In this document: piece after piece, positions 15,788-23,929 of the stretch
How the letters are laid out: the number at the start of each line of letters is the position of its first letter
Position numbering within the stretch: the stretch's first letter is position 1
Assembly: GCF_000426285.1 (NCBI RefSeq)
Contig: NZ_AUFB01000033.1
Coordinates: 1 to 39,495, forward strand
Length of the DNA: 39,495 bases
Direction: 5' to 3'
Origin: Rhizobium leucaenae USDA 9039
GTDB lineage: Bacteria > Pseudomonadota > Alphaproteobacteria > Rhizobiales > Rhizobiaceae
Notes under the pieces: model-generated
Databases searched by the model: none
The model's input: the letters and a program-made list of their open reading frames with translations, nothing else
What the model was told of the DNA's origin: nothing
Made by a program: the position numbers and the translations under genes

Positions 15788-17686
15788 GTGACAAGCCGAG
15801 CAAAAAAAGCGCTGGAAAACGACCGCAGGCCTATCGCCGACTATGGTCTAATCGGCAACATGATCTCGACTGCGCTCGTCGGTCGCGATGGCTCCATCGA
15901 CTGGCTTTGCCTGCCCCGTTTCGATTCACCGGCGTGTTTTGCTTCCCTTCTCGGCACCCCTGAGAACGGCCGCTGGCGCATCGCGCCGGCTGCGGCCACC
16001 AGGCGCAGCAGCCGACGCTATCTCCCCCAGACGGCGGTCATCGAAACCACATTTGAGACCGAAGACGGTGCGTTCGAGCTTATCGACTTCATGCCGCTCG
16101 CCGAAGATGAGGAGAGAAGCGATATCGTCCGGATCGTGCGCGGCAAGCGCGGGCGCGTAGCCGTCGAGATGGAACTCGTCCTGCGCTTCAATTATGGGCT
16201 TGTGGTGCCGTGGGTGCGGCGGCGTGACTATGGTCTGAGTGCCGTGGCCGGCCCCGACGCGGTCGAACTTCACACTCAGGCACCGTTAGAGGGTCAGAAC
16301 ATGAAGACCCTCTCCCGCTTCGAGGTCGCCGAGGGTGAGAGCGTTCCATTCACCTTGTCTTACCATCGGTCGCACCGGCGGCCGCACTTCGTGCCGGACC
16401 GCGGCGAGGCGCTGAAACACACCGTAAGCTGGTGGCAGGAATGGTCGAAGCGCTGTTGCTTCGACCCGTCGCAAGAGCACTGGCGGGAAGCGGTCGTGCG
16501 TTCGCTCATCACGCTCAAGCTGCTTACTTTTCGACCAACCGGCGGGATCATCGCGGCGCCGACTACCTCCCTTCCGGAAACGCCGGGCGGCGAGCGGAAC
16601 TGGGATTATCGCTACTGCTGGCTCCGCGATTCGGCGCTGACACTTTATGCCCTTCTTAACGCAGGGTATCGGGAGGAGGCCGAGGCATGGCGGCGTTGGC
16701 TTTTGCGCGCCATCGCGGGGCGACCAGACCAGCTTCGCATCATGTACGGTCTTGCCGGCGAACGCTGGCTGCCGGAACACGAAATCCCATGGCTAGCTGG
16801 ATATAGAGATAGTCGGCCAGTTCGGATCGGCAACGGCGCTGCCCAACAGTTGCAACTCGATGTTTTCGGCGAAGTGCTCGACACGCTTCATACCGCCCGG
16901 GAGGACGTACTTGCCTCGGCTCCGGACGCCTGGAAACTGCAGAAGGTCTTGCTCAAGCATCTTGTACAGATCTGGCACGAGCCGGACCAAGGCATTTGGG
17001 AAATGCGCGGACCGGCGCGACACTTCACTCATTCGAAACTCATGTGCTGGGTGTCCTTCGATCGTGCGATCAAAGCGGTCGAGCGGTTTGGGCTAGACGG
17101 GCCTGTGGATCGATGGCGGGCGGAGCGTGATGCTATCCACGCAGAAATCTGTGCTAAAGGCTTCGACCCGCAGCTCGGCAGTTTCGTCCAGTCTTACGGT
17201 TCGAAAGCTCTCGACGCGAGCCTCCTGCTGTTTTCTCAGGTCGGTTTTCTCCCGGACGACCATCCGCGCATCCTCGGTACCGTAAACGCGATTGAGCGCG
17301 ACCTCCTGCAGGATGGTTTCGTACTGCGATACCGTCCAGAGCATACAGTCGACCCGTACAAGCAACCAGAAGGCACATTCCTTGCCTGCTCGTTCTGGCT
17401 TGCCGACGCGTATGTCATGTCGAAGCGCATGGATAAGGCCGAGGCGCTGTTCGAGCGGCTGCTCTCGGTCCGAAACGATCTCGGCCTTCTCGCGGAGGAA
17501 TATGAGCCCGCGTCGGGGGAGTTGCTGGGTAATTTCCCGCAGGCCTTCTCACATGTCGGCCTCGTCAATACTGCATTCAACCTGGTACGTGCCGCAGGAC
17601 CGGCGCGCCAAAGAGCCGCGCGCACGGGGCCAGATGTCGCCGCGCAGAATGCCACAACGACTGGACAGGCTCGCCCGCAACCATAG
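15788..17686 (+). CDS. Glycoside hydrolase family 15 protein (glucoamylase/trehalase-like)
   Basis: This 632-aa enzyme of the glucoamylase clan probably hydrolyses alpha-glucosidic substrates such as trehalose or maltodextrins. An N-terminal beta domain (PIADYGLIGNMISTALVGRD; GSIDWLCLPRFDSPACFA) precedes the (alpha/alpha)6 barrel. Barrel motifs are NWDYRYCWLRD (271-281), GERWLPEHEIPWLAGYRDSR (324-343) followed by PVRIGNGA, and LLAEEYEP with Glu570/Glu571 supplying a catalytic carboxylate. GTG 15788 is chosen as start because AAGGAGG lies eight bases upstream; an in-frame ATG at 15710 lacks this. No signal peptide, so cytoplasmic. Bacterial relatives include trehalases, but substrate cannot be fixed. 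The last 30 residues are low-complexity. Confidence 0.88.
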   Translation: MTSRAKKALENDRRPIADYGLIGNMISTALVGRDGSIDWLCLPRFDSPACFASLLGTPENGRWRIAPAAATRRSSRRYLPQTAVIETTFETEDGAFELIDFMPLAEDEERSDIVRIVRGKRGRVAVEMELVLRFNYGLVVPWVRRRDYGLSAVAGPDAVELHTQAPLEGQNMKTLSRFEVAEGESVPFTLSYHRSHRRPHFVPDRGEALKHTVSWWQEWSKRCCFDPSQEHWREAVVRSLITLKLLTFRPTGGIIAAPTTSLPETPGGERNWDYRYCWLRDSALTLYALLNAGYREEAEAWRRWLLRAIAGRPDQLRIMYGLAGERWLPEHEIPWLAGYRDSRPVRIGNGAAQQLQLDVFGEVLDTLHTAREDVLASAPDAWKLQKVLLKHLVQIWHEPDQGIWEMRGPARHFTHSKLMCWVSFDRAIKAVERFGLDGPVDRWRAERDAIHAEICAKGFDPQLGSFVQSYGSKALDASLLLFSQVGFLPDDHPRILGTVNAIERDLLQDGFVLRYRPEHTVDPYKQPEGTFLACSFWLADAYVMSKRMDKAEALFERLLSVRNDLGLLAEEYEPASGELLGNFPQAFSHVGLVNTAFNLVRAAGPARQRAARTGPDVAAQNATTTGQARPQP

Positions 17687-17714
17687 AAAATTCGGCGCAT
17701 TGGCAACCGCCCAT

Positions 17715-17742
17715 CCTTGAAAGTCAGCGCCAGCTTTCAAGG
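17715..17742. terminator. Hairpin between convergent GH15 and cupin genes
   Basis: CCTTGAAAG (17715-17723) and CTTTCAAGG (17734-17742) form a perfect 9-bp stem with a 10-base loop. It begins 28 bases after the GH15 stop and covers the 3' end of the convergent cupin gene. It is positioned as a bidirectional terminator, but no T-run follows. Confidence 0.45.
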
Positions 17743-18215
17743 AGGCCCCCAGACGTTCCATGAATGGGATCGGTGTCCGGCACGGGCAATGATGCGATTT
17801 TTGCCAGCATATCGCGGCTGGCGGCGGCGGTCTGAATGTCGGCATGCTGACCTTCTGGATAAGCGCCGACGACCTCGAAGTCCGGAGAGCAGCCAAGGTT
17901 TCGGTGACCTGTTCCAGCGGGGAGAATCAAGCAATCCCCCATAGAAACCTTTATTGGGTGTCCTTCCGGGCCACCGATTAACAGGGTGGCGCTGCCACGT
18001 CCGATGCCCAATACCTCGTGAGCACCCGAGTGGTAATGCTGGTAATCAAAGACGCCATTTTTCCAAATGCCGGCCCATCCGTTCGCGGCGAAAACACCCT
18101 CGAAATCTGCGGACGATGAACCACTCGGCAACGCCCCTCTGTAAATCAAAACAGGACGTTGCTGATTGTTCGGAACCCAGTCACTTGGCTCAAAAAAGAC
18201 TGTCTCGGTTTTCAT
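17724..18215 (-). CDS. Cupin-domain protein, 163 aa
   Basis: This small cytoplasmic beta-barrel (cupin) protein shows cupin motif 1 as FDYQHYHSGAHEVLGIGRGS (metal-binding His-x-His plus Glu, about 56-75) and motif 2 as MGDCLILPAGTGHRNLG (about 92-108). The N-terminus (FFEPSDWVPNNQQRPVLIYR) matches a group of uncharacterised rhizobial cupins. No partner enzyme is adjacent, and the reaction or ligand is unknown. GGAGACAGG upstream of ATG 18215 is a plausible ribosome-binding site. It is convergent with GH15 and co-oriented with the next small gene. Confidence 0.85.
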   Translation of the reverse strand: MKTETVFFEPSDWVPNNQQRPVLIYRGALPSGSSSADFEGVFAANGWAGIWKNGVFDYQHYHSGAHEVLGIGRGSATLLIGGPEGHPIKVSMGDCLILPAGTGHRNLGCSPDFEVVGAYPEGQHADIQTAAASRDMLAKIASLPVPDTDPIHGTSGGLLESWR

Positions 18216-18275
18216 TCAGGACCTGTCTCCATCAGGCAGAGTGGCCTCATCTTGCACCGACTTTGGCTTTCTCTT

Positions 18276-18512
18276 TCATGACGCTGGTTCGCCTCGGTCG
18301 TCATTGATCGACGGTAGGAAGGTTTGGACGTCCCGCTTTTCCCGGTCGGGTAGCGTGGCAATTCGCTCTTTCCAAAACTTGGCGGCCTCTGGAGGGTCGC
18401 CGTCCCAGTCGCGCGATGAGCCTAGGTTATCGTCGATCACTGCGATCCGGCGACCGCCGAGTCGCCGGTATTCTTCAGCAAGGCTTTTCGATGCGTTTTC
18501 CATTTGATCCAT
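18276..18512 (-). CDS. Small hypothetical protein, 78 aa
   Basis: The product is soluble and compact: MDQMENASKSLAEEYRRLGG, then RRIAVIDDNLGSSRDWDGDP, then PPEAAKFWKERIATLPDREK, then a short acidic end. The family name is not known to me, though composition and regular hydrophobic pattern look like a real protein. In-frame ATGs at 18533, 18521, 18512 and 18503 are possible; 18512 has GGAG closest upstream but at short spacing. It lies 60 bases upstream of the cupin gene in the same direction and may be co-transcribed. Confidence 0.55.
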   Translation of the reverse strand: MDQMENASKSLAEEYRRLGGRRIAVIDDNLGSSRDWDGDPPEAAKFWKERIATLPDREKRDVQTFLPSINDDRGEPAS

Positions 18513-18533
18513 CGTCTCCATCACGAGCTGCAT

Positions 18534-18854
18534 GAGGTAAACTTTTGGCCGACGGGAGTGGTTCCCTCGTCAACCGCAGAGAATACGGCAGGCTTCGAAA
18601 CAGGCTTGGTGGAGAAGTGGCCAAAGGAGCAGGTATGCGCAACATCATTTCAGGTAACACGCTTGCCTGACAGAAGGCGACCTGTGAACAATCCAAGTGC
18701 GATATCTGCGACTCTTTTCGTGTTGCGCGCAATACGATCAGGTCCAAGAACAGGTTGACGGAAGCGGCTATCCTCTGATCCTATCAAGTGCCGTTGGGGA
18801 GTGACGGCGCGCGATGAATTTCGAAAGCTCACTCGTCCAGTAAGGAGAACGACG
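18534..18854. other. Intergenic region between the small minus-strand gene and the amino-acid ABC operon
   Basis: These 321 bases lie between divergent genes and should hold promoters for both. I find no clear -35/-10 pair or long palindrome. AAGGAG at 18842-18847 is the ribosome-binding site of the binding-protein gene. A longer reading frame opposite this region lacks coding features. Confidence 0.4.
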
Positions 18855-19673
18855 ATGACCTTTTTCAACCTTTTAAAATCTGCTGTGTTTGGTCTGGCCA
18901 TACTGGGCGTGAGCGTGCCCGCCATGGCCGACCAACTTGCTGACATCAAGGCCAAGGGCAAGATCGAAACGGCCACCGACATGCACTACGCACCGTTCGA
19001 CATGCTCAATAACGGCACTTACGAAGGCATGACGAAGGACCTCTTCGACGGCGTTGCGAAGGAGATCGGTGCCGAGCCGGTCTACCAGGATATTCCCTGG
19101 ACCGCCGAACTGCCCGGCCTCGAGGTAAAGAAGTTCGACATCATCATCGCGCCGGTCACAATTACACCGGAGCGCCTGCAGCGCTATGCCTTCACATTGC
19201 CGATCGCCGACGCCACCGTTGCGCTGTTGCGTGCCGCCAGCAATACCGACCTGAAGAAGCCGGAGGACATCAAGGGCAAGACCGTTGGTGTGCAGCAGGG
19301 CACCGCGCAGTTCAAGCAGCTTCAGGCCTTCGGCGACAAGATTGGCGGTGTGAACATCAAGGAATACGGCACCACCGACGAAGCCTATGCAGATCTCGCC
19401 GCCGGCCGTCTGGACGCGGTTGCCGGCTCGCTGCCAAACCTCAACTACCTGGTCAAGACCCGCCCCGAGACATTTGCCATGTTCGATAAGGCGGCGTTTG
19501 GCCAGCCGACCTATTTCGCCTGGGTCGTGCGCAAGGACGCCGACAGCGAAAGCTTCGTCAAGGCCATCAATGACGCCATGCTAAAGATGACGGATGACGG
19601 GCGCGTCAAGGCTATCCAGGAAAAGTGGCTTGGCGCCTACACCGCGCTGCCGCGCGAAGTTCCGACCAAGTGA
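18855..19673 (+). CDS. Polar amino-acid-type ABC transporter substrate-binding protein (family 3)
   Basis: This 272-aa periplasmic receptor has a Sec signal peptide (LLKSAVFGLAILGVSVPAMA, cleavage at about residue 25). The family 3 fold is shown by GKIETATDMHYAPFDMLNNG at the N-lobe, GMTKDLFDGVAKEIGAEP, FDIIIAPVTITPERLQRYAF and GKTVGVQQGTAQF. Early ATGs in frame exist, but ATG 18855 has AAGGAG seven bases before it and starts directly at the signal peptide. It is the first gene of a four-gene importer operon and is followed by a strong hairpin. The amino acid or opine-like ligand is not identifiable by eye. Confidence 0.92.
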   Translation: MTFFNLLKSAVFGLAILGVSVPAMADQLADIKAKGKIETATDMHYAPFDMLNNGTYEGMTKDLFDGVAKEIGAEPVYQDIPWTAELPGLEVKKFDIIIAPVTITPERLQRYAFTLPIADATVALLRAASNTDLKKPEDIKGKTVGVQQGTAQFKQLQAFGDKIGGVNIKEYGTTDEAYADLAAGRLDAVAGSLPNLNYLVKTRPETFAMFDKAAFGQPTYFAWVVRKDADSESFVKAINDAMLKMTDDGRVKAIQEKWLGAYTALPREVPTK

Positions 19674-19681
19674 GGATCCGA

Positions 19682-19707
19682 CGCGGGCGGGAGTGATCCC
19701 GCCCGCG
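19682..19707 (+). promoter_or_regulatory. Strong intercistronic hairpin after the binding-protein gene
   Basis: cgcgggcggga (19682-19692) and tcccgcccgcg (19697-19707) form a perfect 11-bp stem with a GTGA tetraloop, nine bases after the binding-protein stop. It is followed by cattagttcccctt rather than a T-run, so it more likely protects the upstream message or causes partial termination, lowering permease relative to binding protein. Confidence 0.7.
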
Positions 19708-19764
19708 CATTAGTTCCCCTTGCCGGGGAGCCATCTATTGCGCACACCCGGTCCTGGAGGGGTG

Positions 19765-20412
19765 ATGTTTTCGATCTCGACCTTTCTCGGCAGTTTCGAG
19801 CCGCTCTTCTGGGCGGCGCGCTTCACGCTGCTGATCTCCATTCTGGGGATCGCGCTCGGGCTCGTGGTCGGCGCACTGATCTGCGCCGCTGCACTTTCGC
19901 GCGCAACCTGGCTGCGCTGGTTCGCGGCCGTTTGGGTCAGCTTTCTGCGCGGCGTTCCGCTGCTGGTCCAGTTGCTCCTGTGTTATTATCTGCTGCCTGT
20001 CATCGGCATCAACGTGCCGGCAATGGTCGCGGCCGTGGTCACGGTCGGCATCTGCTCCAGCGCCTATGTCTCGGAGATCTGGCGCGGTGCCATTATCGCA
20101 TTGCCTGGAGGACAGATCGAGGCGGCAACCGCAATCGGCATGCGGCCGAGTGACATTTGGCTGCGTGTGATCCTGCCGCAGGCGTTTGCGATATCGCTGC
20201 CCGCGCTGGTCAACGAGTTGATCCTCCTGGTCAAGGCATCGTCACTGGTTTCTGTCGTCGGTATCCTGGAGGTAACACGCGCCAGCCAGGCCCAGGCGGC
20301 CATGACCTTCCGTCCACTGGAAGTCTATATCGCAGCGGCCTGCATCTACCTGATCATCAATCTATGCCTCGCAGGGCTCGGACGCTATCTTGAGCACAGG
20401 GTGACCGTGTAA
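19765..20412 (+). CDS. Amino-acid ABC transporter permease, HisM/HisQ type, first of two
   Basis: This 215-aa inner-membrane protein has about five helices. The conserved N-terminal WAARFTLLISILGIALGLVVG, FLRGVPLLVQLLLCYYLLPV, and the ATPase-contact segment GGQIEAATAIGMRPSDIWLR (about 125-144) then VILPQAF are typical of HisMQ-type permeases. GGAGGGG precedes ATG 19765; earlier in-frame codons are not coding-like. Its stop and the next gene's start share one base (TAATG), so the two permeases are coupled and probably form a heterodimer. Confidence 0.92.
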   Translation: MFSISTFLGSFEPLFWAARFTLLISILGIALGLVVGALICAAALSRATWLRWFAAVWVSFLRGVPLLVQLLLCYYLLPVIGINVPAMVAAVVTVGICSSAYVSEIWRGAIIALPGGQIEAATAIGMRPSDIWLRVILPQAFAISLPALVNELILLVKASSLVSVVGILEVTRASQAQAAMTFRPLEVYIAAACIYLIINLCLAGLGRYLEHRVTV

Positions 20413-21074
20413 TGGACCTGAGCATCCTCGTGCAATATTGGCCGACCCTGCTCGGCGGCTTCGAGTTGACGATCATCTGCTGGGTGCTCGGCACGATATT
20501 CAGCATGGTGCTGGGCCTGATCATCTCCTTGGCGCAGCGTTACGGGCCGCGACCGCTTGGCTGGCTTCTGCGGGCCTATATAGAGGTCATCCGTGGCACA
20601 CCCTTCCTGGTGCAGCTCTTCGTGCTCTACTACGGCGGCCCATTGCTGGGACTGCGCCTCGATGCGCTGCCGGCGGGTATTCTGGGGCTTACGGTCTATG
20701 GCAGTCCCTATTTCGCCGAGATTTTCCGTGCAGGCTATCTCGCCGTGCCGGTAGGCCTGCTTGAGGCAGCGCGCGCCATCGGCATGTCGGAATTGACCAT
20801 CGTACGCCGCATCCTTTTGCCACTGAGCCTGGTCTCGGCACTCCCGGCACTGGTCAACTTTTCCATCATCTTGACCAAGGAGACGGTCATCCTGTCCATC
20901 ATTACCGTGCCGGAGGTGATGTACTCGGTGCAGCGCATGTCCACCGAAACATTCCGCTATCTGGAAGCGAACCTGGTGCTGGCTCTGTTTTTCTGGGCGC
21001 TGGTCGAAATCATCTCGCGTGCCGGCCGTCTGCTGGAGACTCGCATCACCAAACATCTGATCGAAAGGACGTAG
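20412..21074 (+). CDS. Amino-acid ABC transporter permease, HisM/HisQ type, second
   Basis: This 220-aa inner-membrane protein has the same fold as its neighbour. It shows YWPTLLGGFELTIICWVLGT at the N-terminus, EVIRGTPFLVQLFVLYYGGP, SPYFAEIFRAGYLAVPVGLL, and the coupling loop EAARAIGMSELTIVRRILLP at about 119-138. The start overlaps the previous stop by one base. Only one base separates its stop from the ATPase gene, so all three are expressed as one unit. Confidence 0.92.
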   Translation: MDLSILVQYWPTLLGGFELTIICWVLGTIFSMVLGLIISLAQRYGPRPLGWLLRAYIEVIRGTPFLVQLFVLYYGGPLLGLRLDALPAGILGLTVYGSPYFAEIFRAGYLAVPVGLLEAARAIGMSELTIVRRILLPLSLVSALPALVNFSIILTKETVILSIITVPEVMYSVQRMSTETFRYLEANLVLALFFWALVEIISRAGRLLETRITKHLIERT

Positions 21075-21075
21075 G

Positions 21076-21852
21076 ATGGTTCAAGCGTCATCCGTCGAGA
21101 TCCGCAAGGTCAACAAGTTCTACGGTCCCTTTCAGGCGTTGAAGGAAGTGAACCTGTCGATCCTGCCGGGCAAGGTCACCTGCCTGATCGGCCCCTCCGG
21201 CTCGGGCAAGTCCACGCTGTTACGCTGCATCAACTTCCTGGAACAGTACGATTCCGGTGAGATCACCATCGACGGCCGGCTGATCGGCTATGCCAGCCCC
21301 GGTGGTCGCAAGATGCCCGGCCGGCAGCTTCGCGAGATGCGGCGTTCCATTGGTATGGTGTTCCAGCAGTTCAATCTCTGGCCGCACATGACGGCGTTGC
21401 AGAACGTGGCGGAAGGCCTGATCCGCGTTCGCGGCCTGTCCAAAGCCGAGGCCCTGGCGCGTGCCGCAGAGGCGCTGAAGAAGGTGGGATTGGCCGACAA
21501 GATGGCCAGCCATCCCTCGCGCCTTTCTGGCGGGCAGCAGCAGCGCGTCGCCATTGCGCGCGCCATCGCCATGGAGCCGCGCCTGATGCTGTTTGACGAG
21601 CCGACCTCGGCGCTCGACCCTGAACTGGTGGGGGAGGTGCTCAGCGTCATGCGGACGCTCGCCGCCGAAGGGATGACCATGATTGTCGTCACGCATGAGA
21701 TGGGCTTCGCCGCCCATGTCGCGGACCAGGTCGCCTTCATGGAAAAGGGCGAACTCGTGGGTGTCGATGCGCCGGCCCGCATTCTTCACCACCCCGAAGA
21801 TCAGCGCATCCAATCCTTCCTCCGCACCTATCACGAGCGCAACAGCTTTTGA
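21076..21852 (+). CDS. Amino-acid ABC transporter ATP-binding protein, GlnQ/HisP type
   Basis: This 258-aa cytoplasmic ATPase has Walker A GPSGSGKST (39-47), the Q-loop in GMVFQQFNLWPHMT, signature LSGGQQQRVAIARA, Walker B LMLFDEPTSALDPE and the H-loop VVTHEMGFA. It is slightly longer than typical GlnQ (about 240 aa) because of an insertion after the first strands (IGYASPGGRKMPGRQL). It begins directly after the second permease gene and is the last gene of the operon. It should energise import by the 19765-21074 permeases. Confidence 0.93.
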   Translation: MVQASSVEIRKVNKFYGPFQALKEVNLSILPGKVTCLIGPSGSGKSTLLRCINFLEQYDSGEITIDGRLIGYASPGGRKMPGRQLREMRRSIGMVFQQFNLWPHMTALQNVAEGLIRVRGLSKAEALARAAEALKKVGLADKMASHPSRLSGGQQQRVAIARAIAMEPRLMLFDEPTSALDPELVGEVLSVMRTLAAEGMTMIVVTHEMGFAAHVADQVAFMEKGELVGVDAPARILHHPEDQRIQSFLRTYHERNSF

Positions 21853-21981
21853 TTGGCTTTGATCATCGGGCCCATCGGCCAAGAGAGCTGAGCACGGGCG
21901 TCGGGCGCGGTCCAGCCGAGACCGGCCAGACCGGCTGCTTCCCAAGGAGAGCCCTCCTCCTGAGTGGAGACCCCACAAACG

Positions 21982-22269
21982 TTAGATCACATGAACAACG
22001 GATTGCTTTCGCCATCTGAAATGGCTCGAGTTCGAAGGATTTACCAAGGCGGTGGTGATGAGCGGTGTTGCCTTGTCGTGCTCGGCAATTGCCCTGGCAC
22101 GACAAAGAGCTGCATGCCGGTCCTCCGGCAGTCGGTGGTAAACGATGGCGAGTGCCGAGGCGGTGATGCCGAAGCGATGGCACCTTGGACAGATGATCTC
22201 GATGCGGCCCGTTATACGCGGCAGCTTTTCTTCGGCTTCGGCTTCACAGATGGGGCAGTTGACGCTCAT
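21982..22269 (-). CDS. Small zinc-ribbon-like hypothetical protein, 95 aa
   Basis: The product begins MSVNCPICEAEAEEKLPRIT, then GRIEIICPRCHRFGITASAL. Cys5/Cys8 and Cys27/Cys30 form two CPxC knuckles that should bind one zinc. A helical region (ALAIVYHRLPEDRHAALCRA) and a polar tail follow. AAGGAAC eight bases before ATG 22269 supports the start. Function is unknown; such small proteins are found in many rhizobia. It marks the boundary between the transporter operon and the exopolysaccharide locus and runs opposite to both. Confidence 0.6.
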   Translation of the reverse strand: MSVNCPICEAEAEEKLPRITGRIEIICPRCHRFGITASALAIVYHRLPEDRHAALCRARAIAEHDKATPLITTALVNPSNSSHFRWRKQSVVHVI

Positions 22270-22690
22270 CAGCTAGTTCCTTTTGCCTGGAATAGCAGGG
22301 AGCAAACGTGTCGGTGGATCAGTACCATGGTGAACGAACGCCGCATGGTTTCGCACCCGCATTCACCGCGAATATTATCACCCTGCTCCTGGCGCCAAAA
22401 TCGCCCGACTGGAATAGCCGGGAGTTATTGCCTCATCATATTGGAGTAGAGGGCAAGCTTCGCATAGCCTATGGGCCAACTTGTATCGCCGAACCGATCA
22501 GCGTAGCATCCGCGCAGAAATTGGCAGACCGCGGCTGCGGCGGCTTTAGCAACTGAAGTATAGCTGCCGATCGCCGGACATCTACAGCGCTACCTTTAAC
22601 AAGCTCTTGGTCGGGCAGCCGTTCGGATCTTTCTCTTGATTTTATCGGCTTCCATCTAGACGCCAAAGCGGCTCCTGGAGGCTTCAGCAT
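22270..22690. other. Intergenic region before the exopolysaccharide locus
   Basis: These 421 bases contain no convincing gene. A near-repeat, tggaatagcagggagcaaa and tggaatagccgggagttat, occurs around 22288-22306 and 22412-22430. A GTG-started frame at 22308-22556 has no ribosome-binding site or domain. The promoter of the methyltransferase operon should lie here; GGAGG near 22676-22680 is its ribosome-binding site. Confidence 0.4.
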
Positions 22691-23929
22691 ATGGTTGCAT
22701 TGAATTGCCGGTTTTGTGCCTGTGAGTTGACGGAGACTGTCGTCGACCTCGGAGCATCTCCTCTCGCAAATTCCTACGTTTCCGTCGAACGGGTCATGGA
22801 TTTGGAACCATTTTTCTCCCTGCATGCCTTCGTTTGCACCAACTGTTTTCTCGTTCAGGTTCCCACGATGGCAGCGCGAGAAGACATTTTTGATGAAGAC
22901 TATGCTTATTTCTCTTCCTACTCAGCCTCCGTGCTGTCGCATGCCAAGAACTACGTCGACAAGATGACCGAACGATTTAAGTTCGATGCCCATAGTCAGA
23001 TCCTGGAAATCGCCAGCAACGACGGTTATCTTCTCAAGAATTTCAAGGAACGGGGCGTACCGGTTCTAGGGATTGAACCCTCCAGAAATGTTGCAGAGGC
23101 TGCGATAGAAGCTGGGATTCCGACCCGCGTTCAATTCTTCGGCGTCGAAACGGCACAATCGCTTCGCAATGAAGGTCTGCTGGCCGATCTTATCATTGGA
23201 AACAATGTTCTGGCGCATGTGCCAGACATAAATGATTTCGTGGCGGGGATGAAAATTGCCCTGTCCGATACTGGTATAATAACGATGGAATTTCCGCATT
23301 TGATGCAAATGCTGGAGAAGATTTATTACGACACCATCTATCACGAGCACTATTCATATCTCTCGCTGTTTAGCGTCGAGGCGATCTTTGCCCATCACGG
23401 GCTGAAGATCTTCGATGTCGAGGAAATTGCTCCTCAGGGGGGATCTCTGCGGATCTACGCCTGCCACGGGCAGGACGGGACCCATTCTGTAGACGCACGC
23501 GTCAAAGCACTGAGAGATCGCGAGCTCGCAGGAGGGGTGAATTCACTGGCGCGATATCATGATTTTGCCGACAAGGTTCATCGCAGCAAACGTCAGCTTC
23601 TGCGGTTCTTGAGCGACGCGAAGGAAAATCAGAAGACGGTGGTTGGCTACGGCGCTCCCGCTAAAGGGAACACGCTTTTGAACTTTTGCGGCATCAAGAC
23701 CGATCTGCTGGAATATACGGTTGACATCAGCCCGCATAAGCAGGGGCGCTTGCTGCCGGGCACACGCATCCCGATCCATGCGCCCGACAAAATCAAAGAG
23801 ACAAAGCCGGACTACCTTCTTATCCTGCCTTGGAATATTAAATCCGAGATCATGGAGCAGATGTCGGTCATACGGCAATGGGGAGGCCAATTCGTCGTGC
23901 CTCTGCCGGATGTCGAGGTATTGGCCTGA
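22691..23929 (+). CDS. NDP-hexose C-methyltransferase (TylC3/TcaB9 type)
   Basis: This 412-aa cytoplasmic S-adenosylmethionine enzyme adds a methyl to a ring carbon (typically C3) of a keto-deoxysugar nucleotide. All three parts of the family are visible. The N-terminal zinc site has Cys6/Cys9 and Cys49/Cys52 (CRFCAC, CTNC). The Rossmann domain has LEIASNDGYLL (105-115) and IGNNVLAHVPD. The central YHEHYSYLS (217-225) holds the Tyr-His-Glu-His residues that act in catalysis in TcaB9. A C-terminal domain shows VVGYGAPAKGNTLLNF. GGAGG precedes ATG 22691. The stop overlaps the next start. Together with rfbF at 34054 it implies a C-methylated branched sugar, probably as a CDP-sugar; the exact carbon is inferred. 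Confidence 0.88.
   Translation: MVALNCRFCACELTETVVDLGASPLANSYVSVERVMDLEPFFSLHAFVCTNCFLVQVPTMAAREDIFDEDYAYFSSYSASVLSHAKNYVDKMTERFKFDAHSQILEIASNDGYLLKNFKERGVPVLGIEPSRNVAEAAIEAGIPTRVQFFGVETAQSLRNEGLLADLIIGNNVLAHVPDINDFVAGMKIALSDTGIITMEFPHLMQMLEKIYYDTIYHEHYSYLSLFSVEAIFAHHGLKIFDVEEIAPQGGSLRIYACHGQDGTHSVDARVKALRDRELAGGVNSLARYHDFADKVHRSKRQLLRFLSDAKENQKTVVGYGAPAKGNTLLNFCGIKTDLLEYTVDISPHKQGRLLPGTRIPIHAPDKIKETKPDYLLILPWNIKSEIMEQMSVIRQWGGQFVVPLPDVEVLA

Noticed and set aside
20385..21056. 223-codon minus-strand frame opposite the second amino-acid permease
   Set aside because: Gln/His-rich low-complexity product typical of antisense to a membrane protein; the permease is certain.
22308..22556. 82-codon frame before the methyltransferase gene
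   Set aside because: GTG start without ribosome-binding site, no domain and ordinary composition of non-coding DNA.
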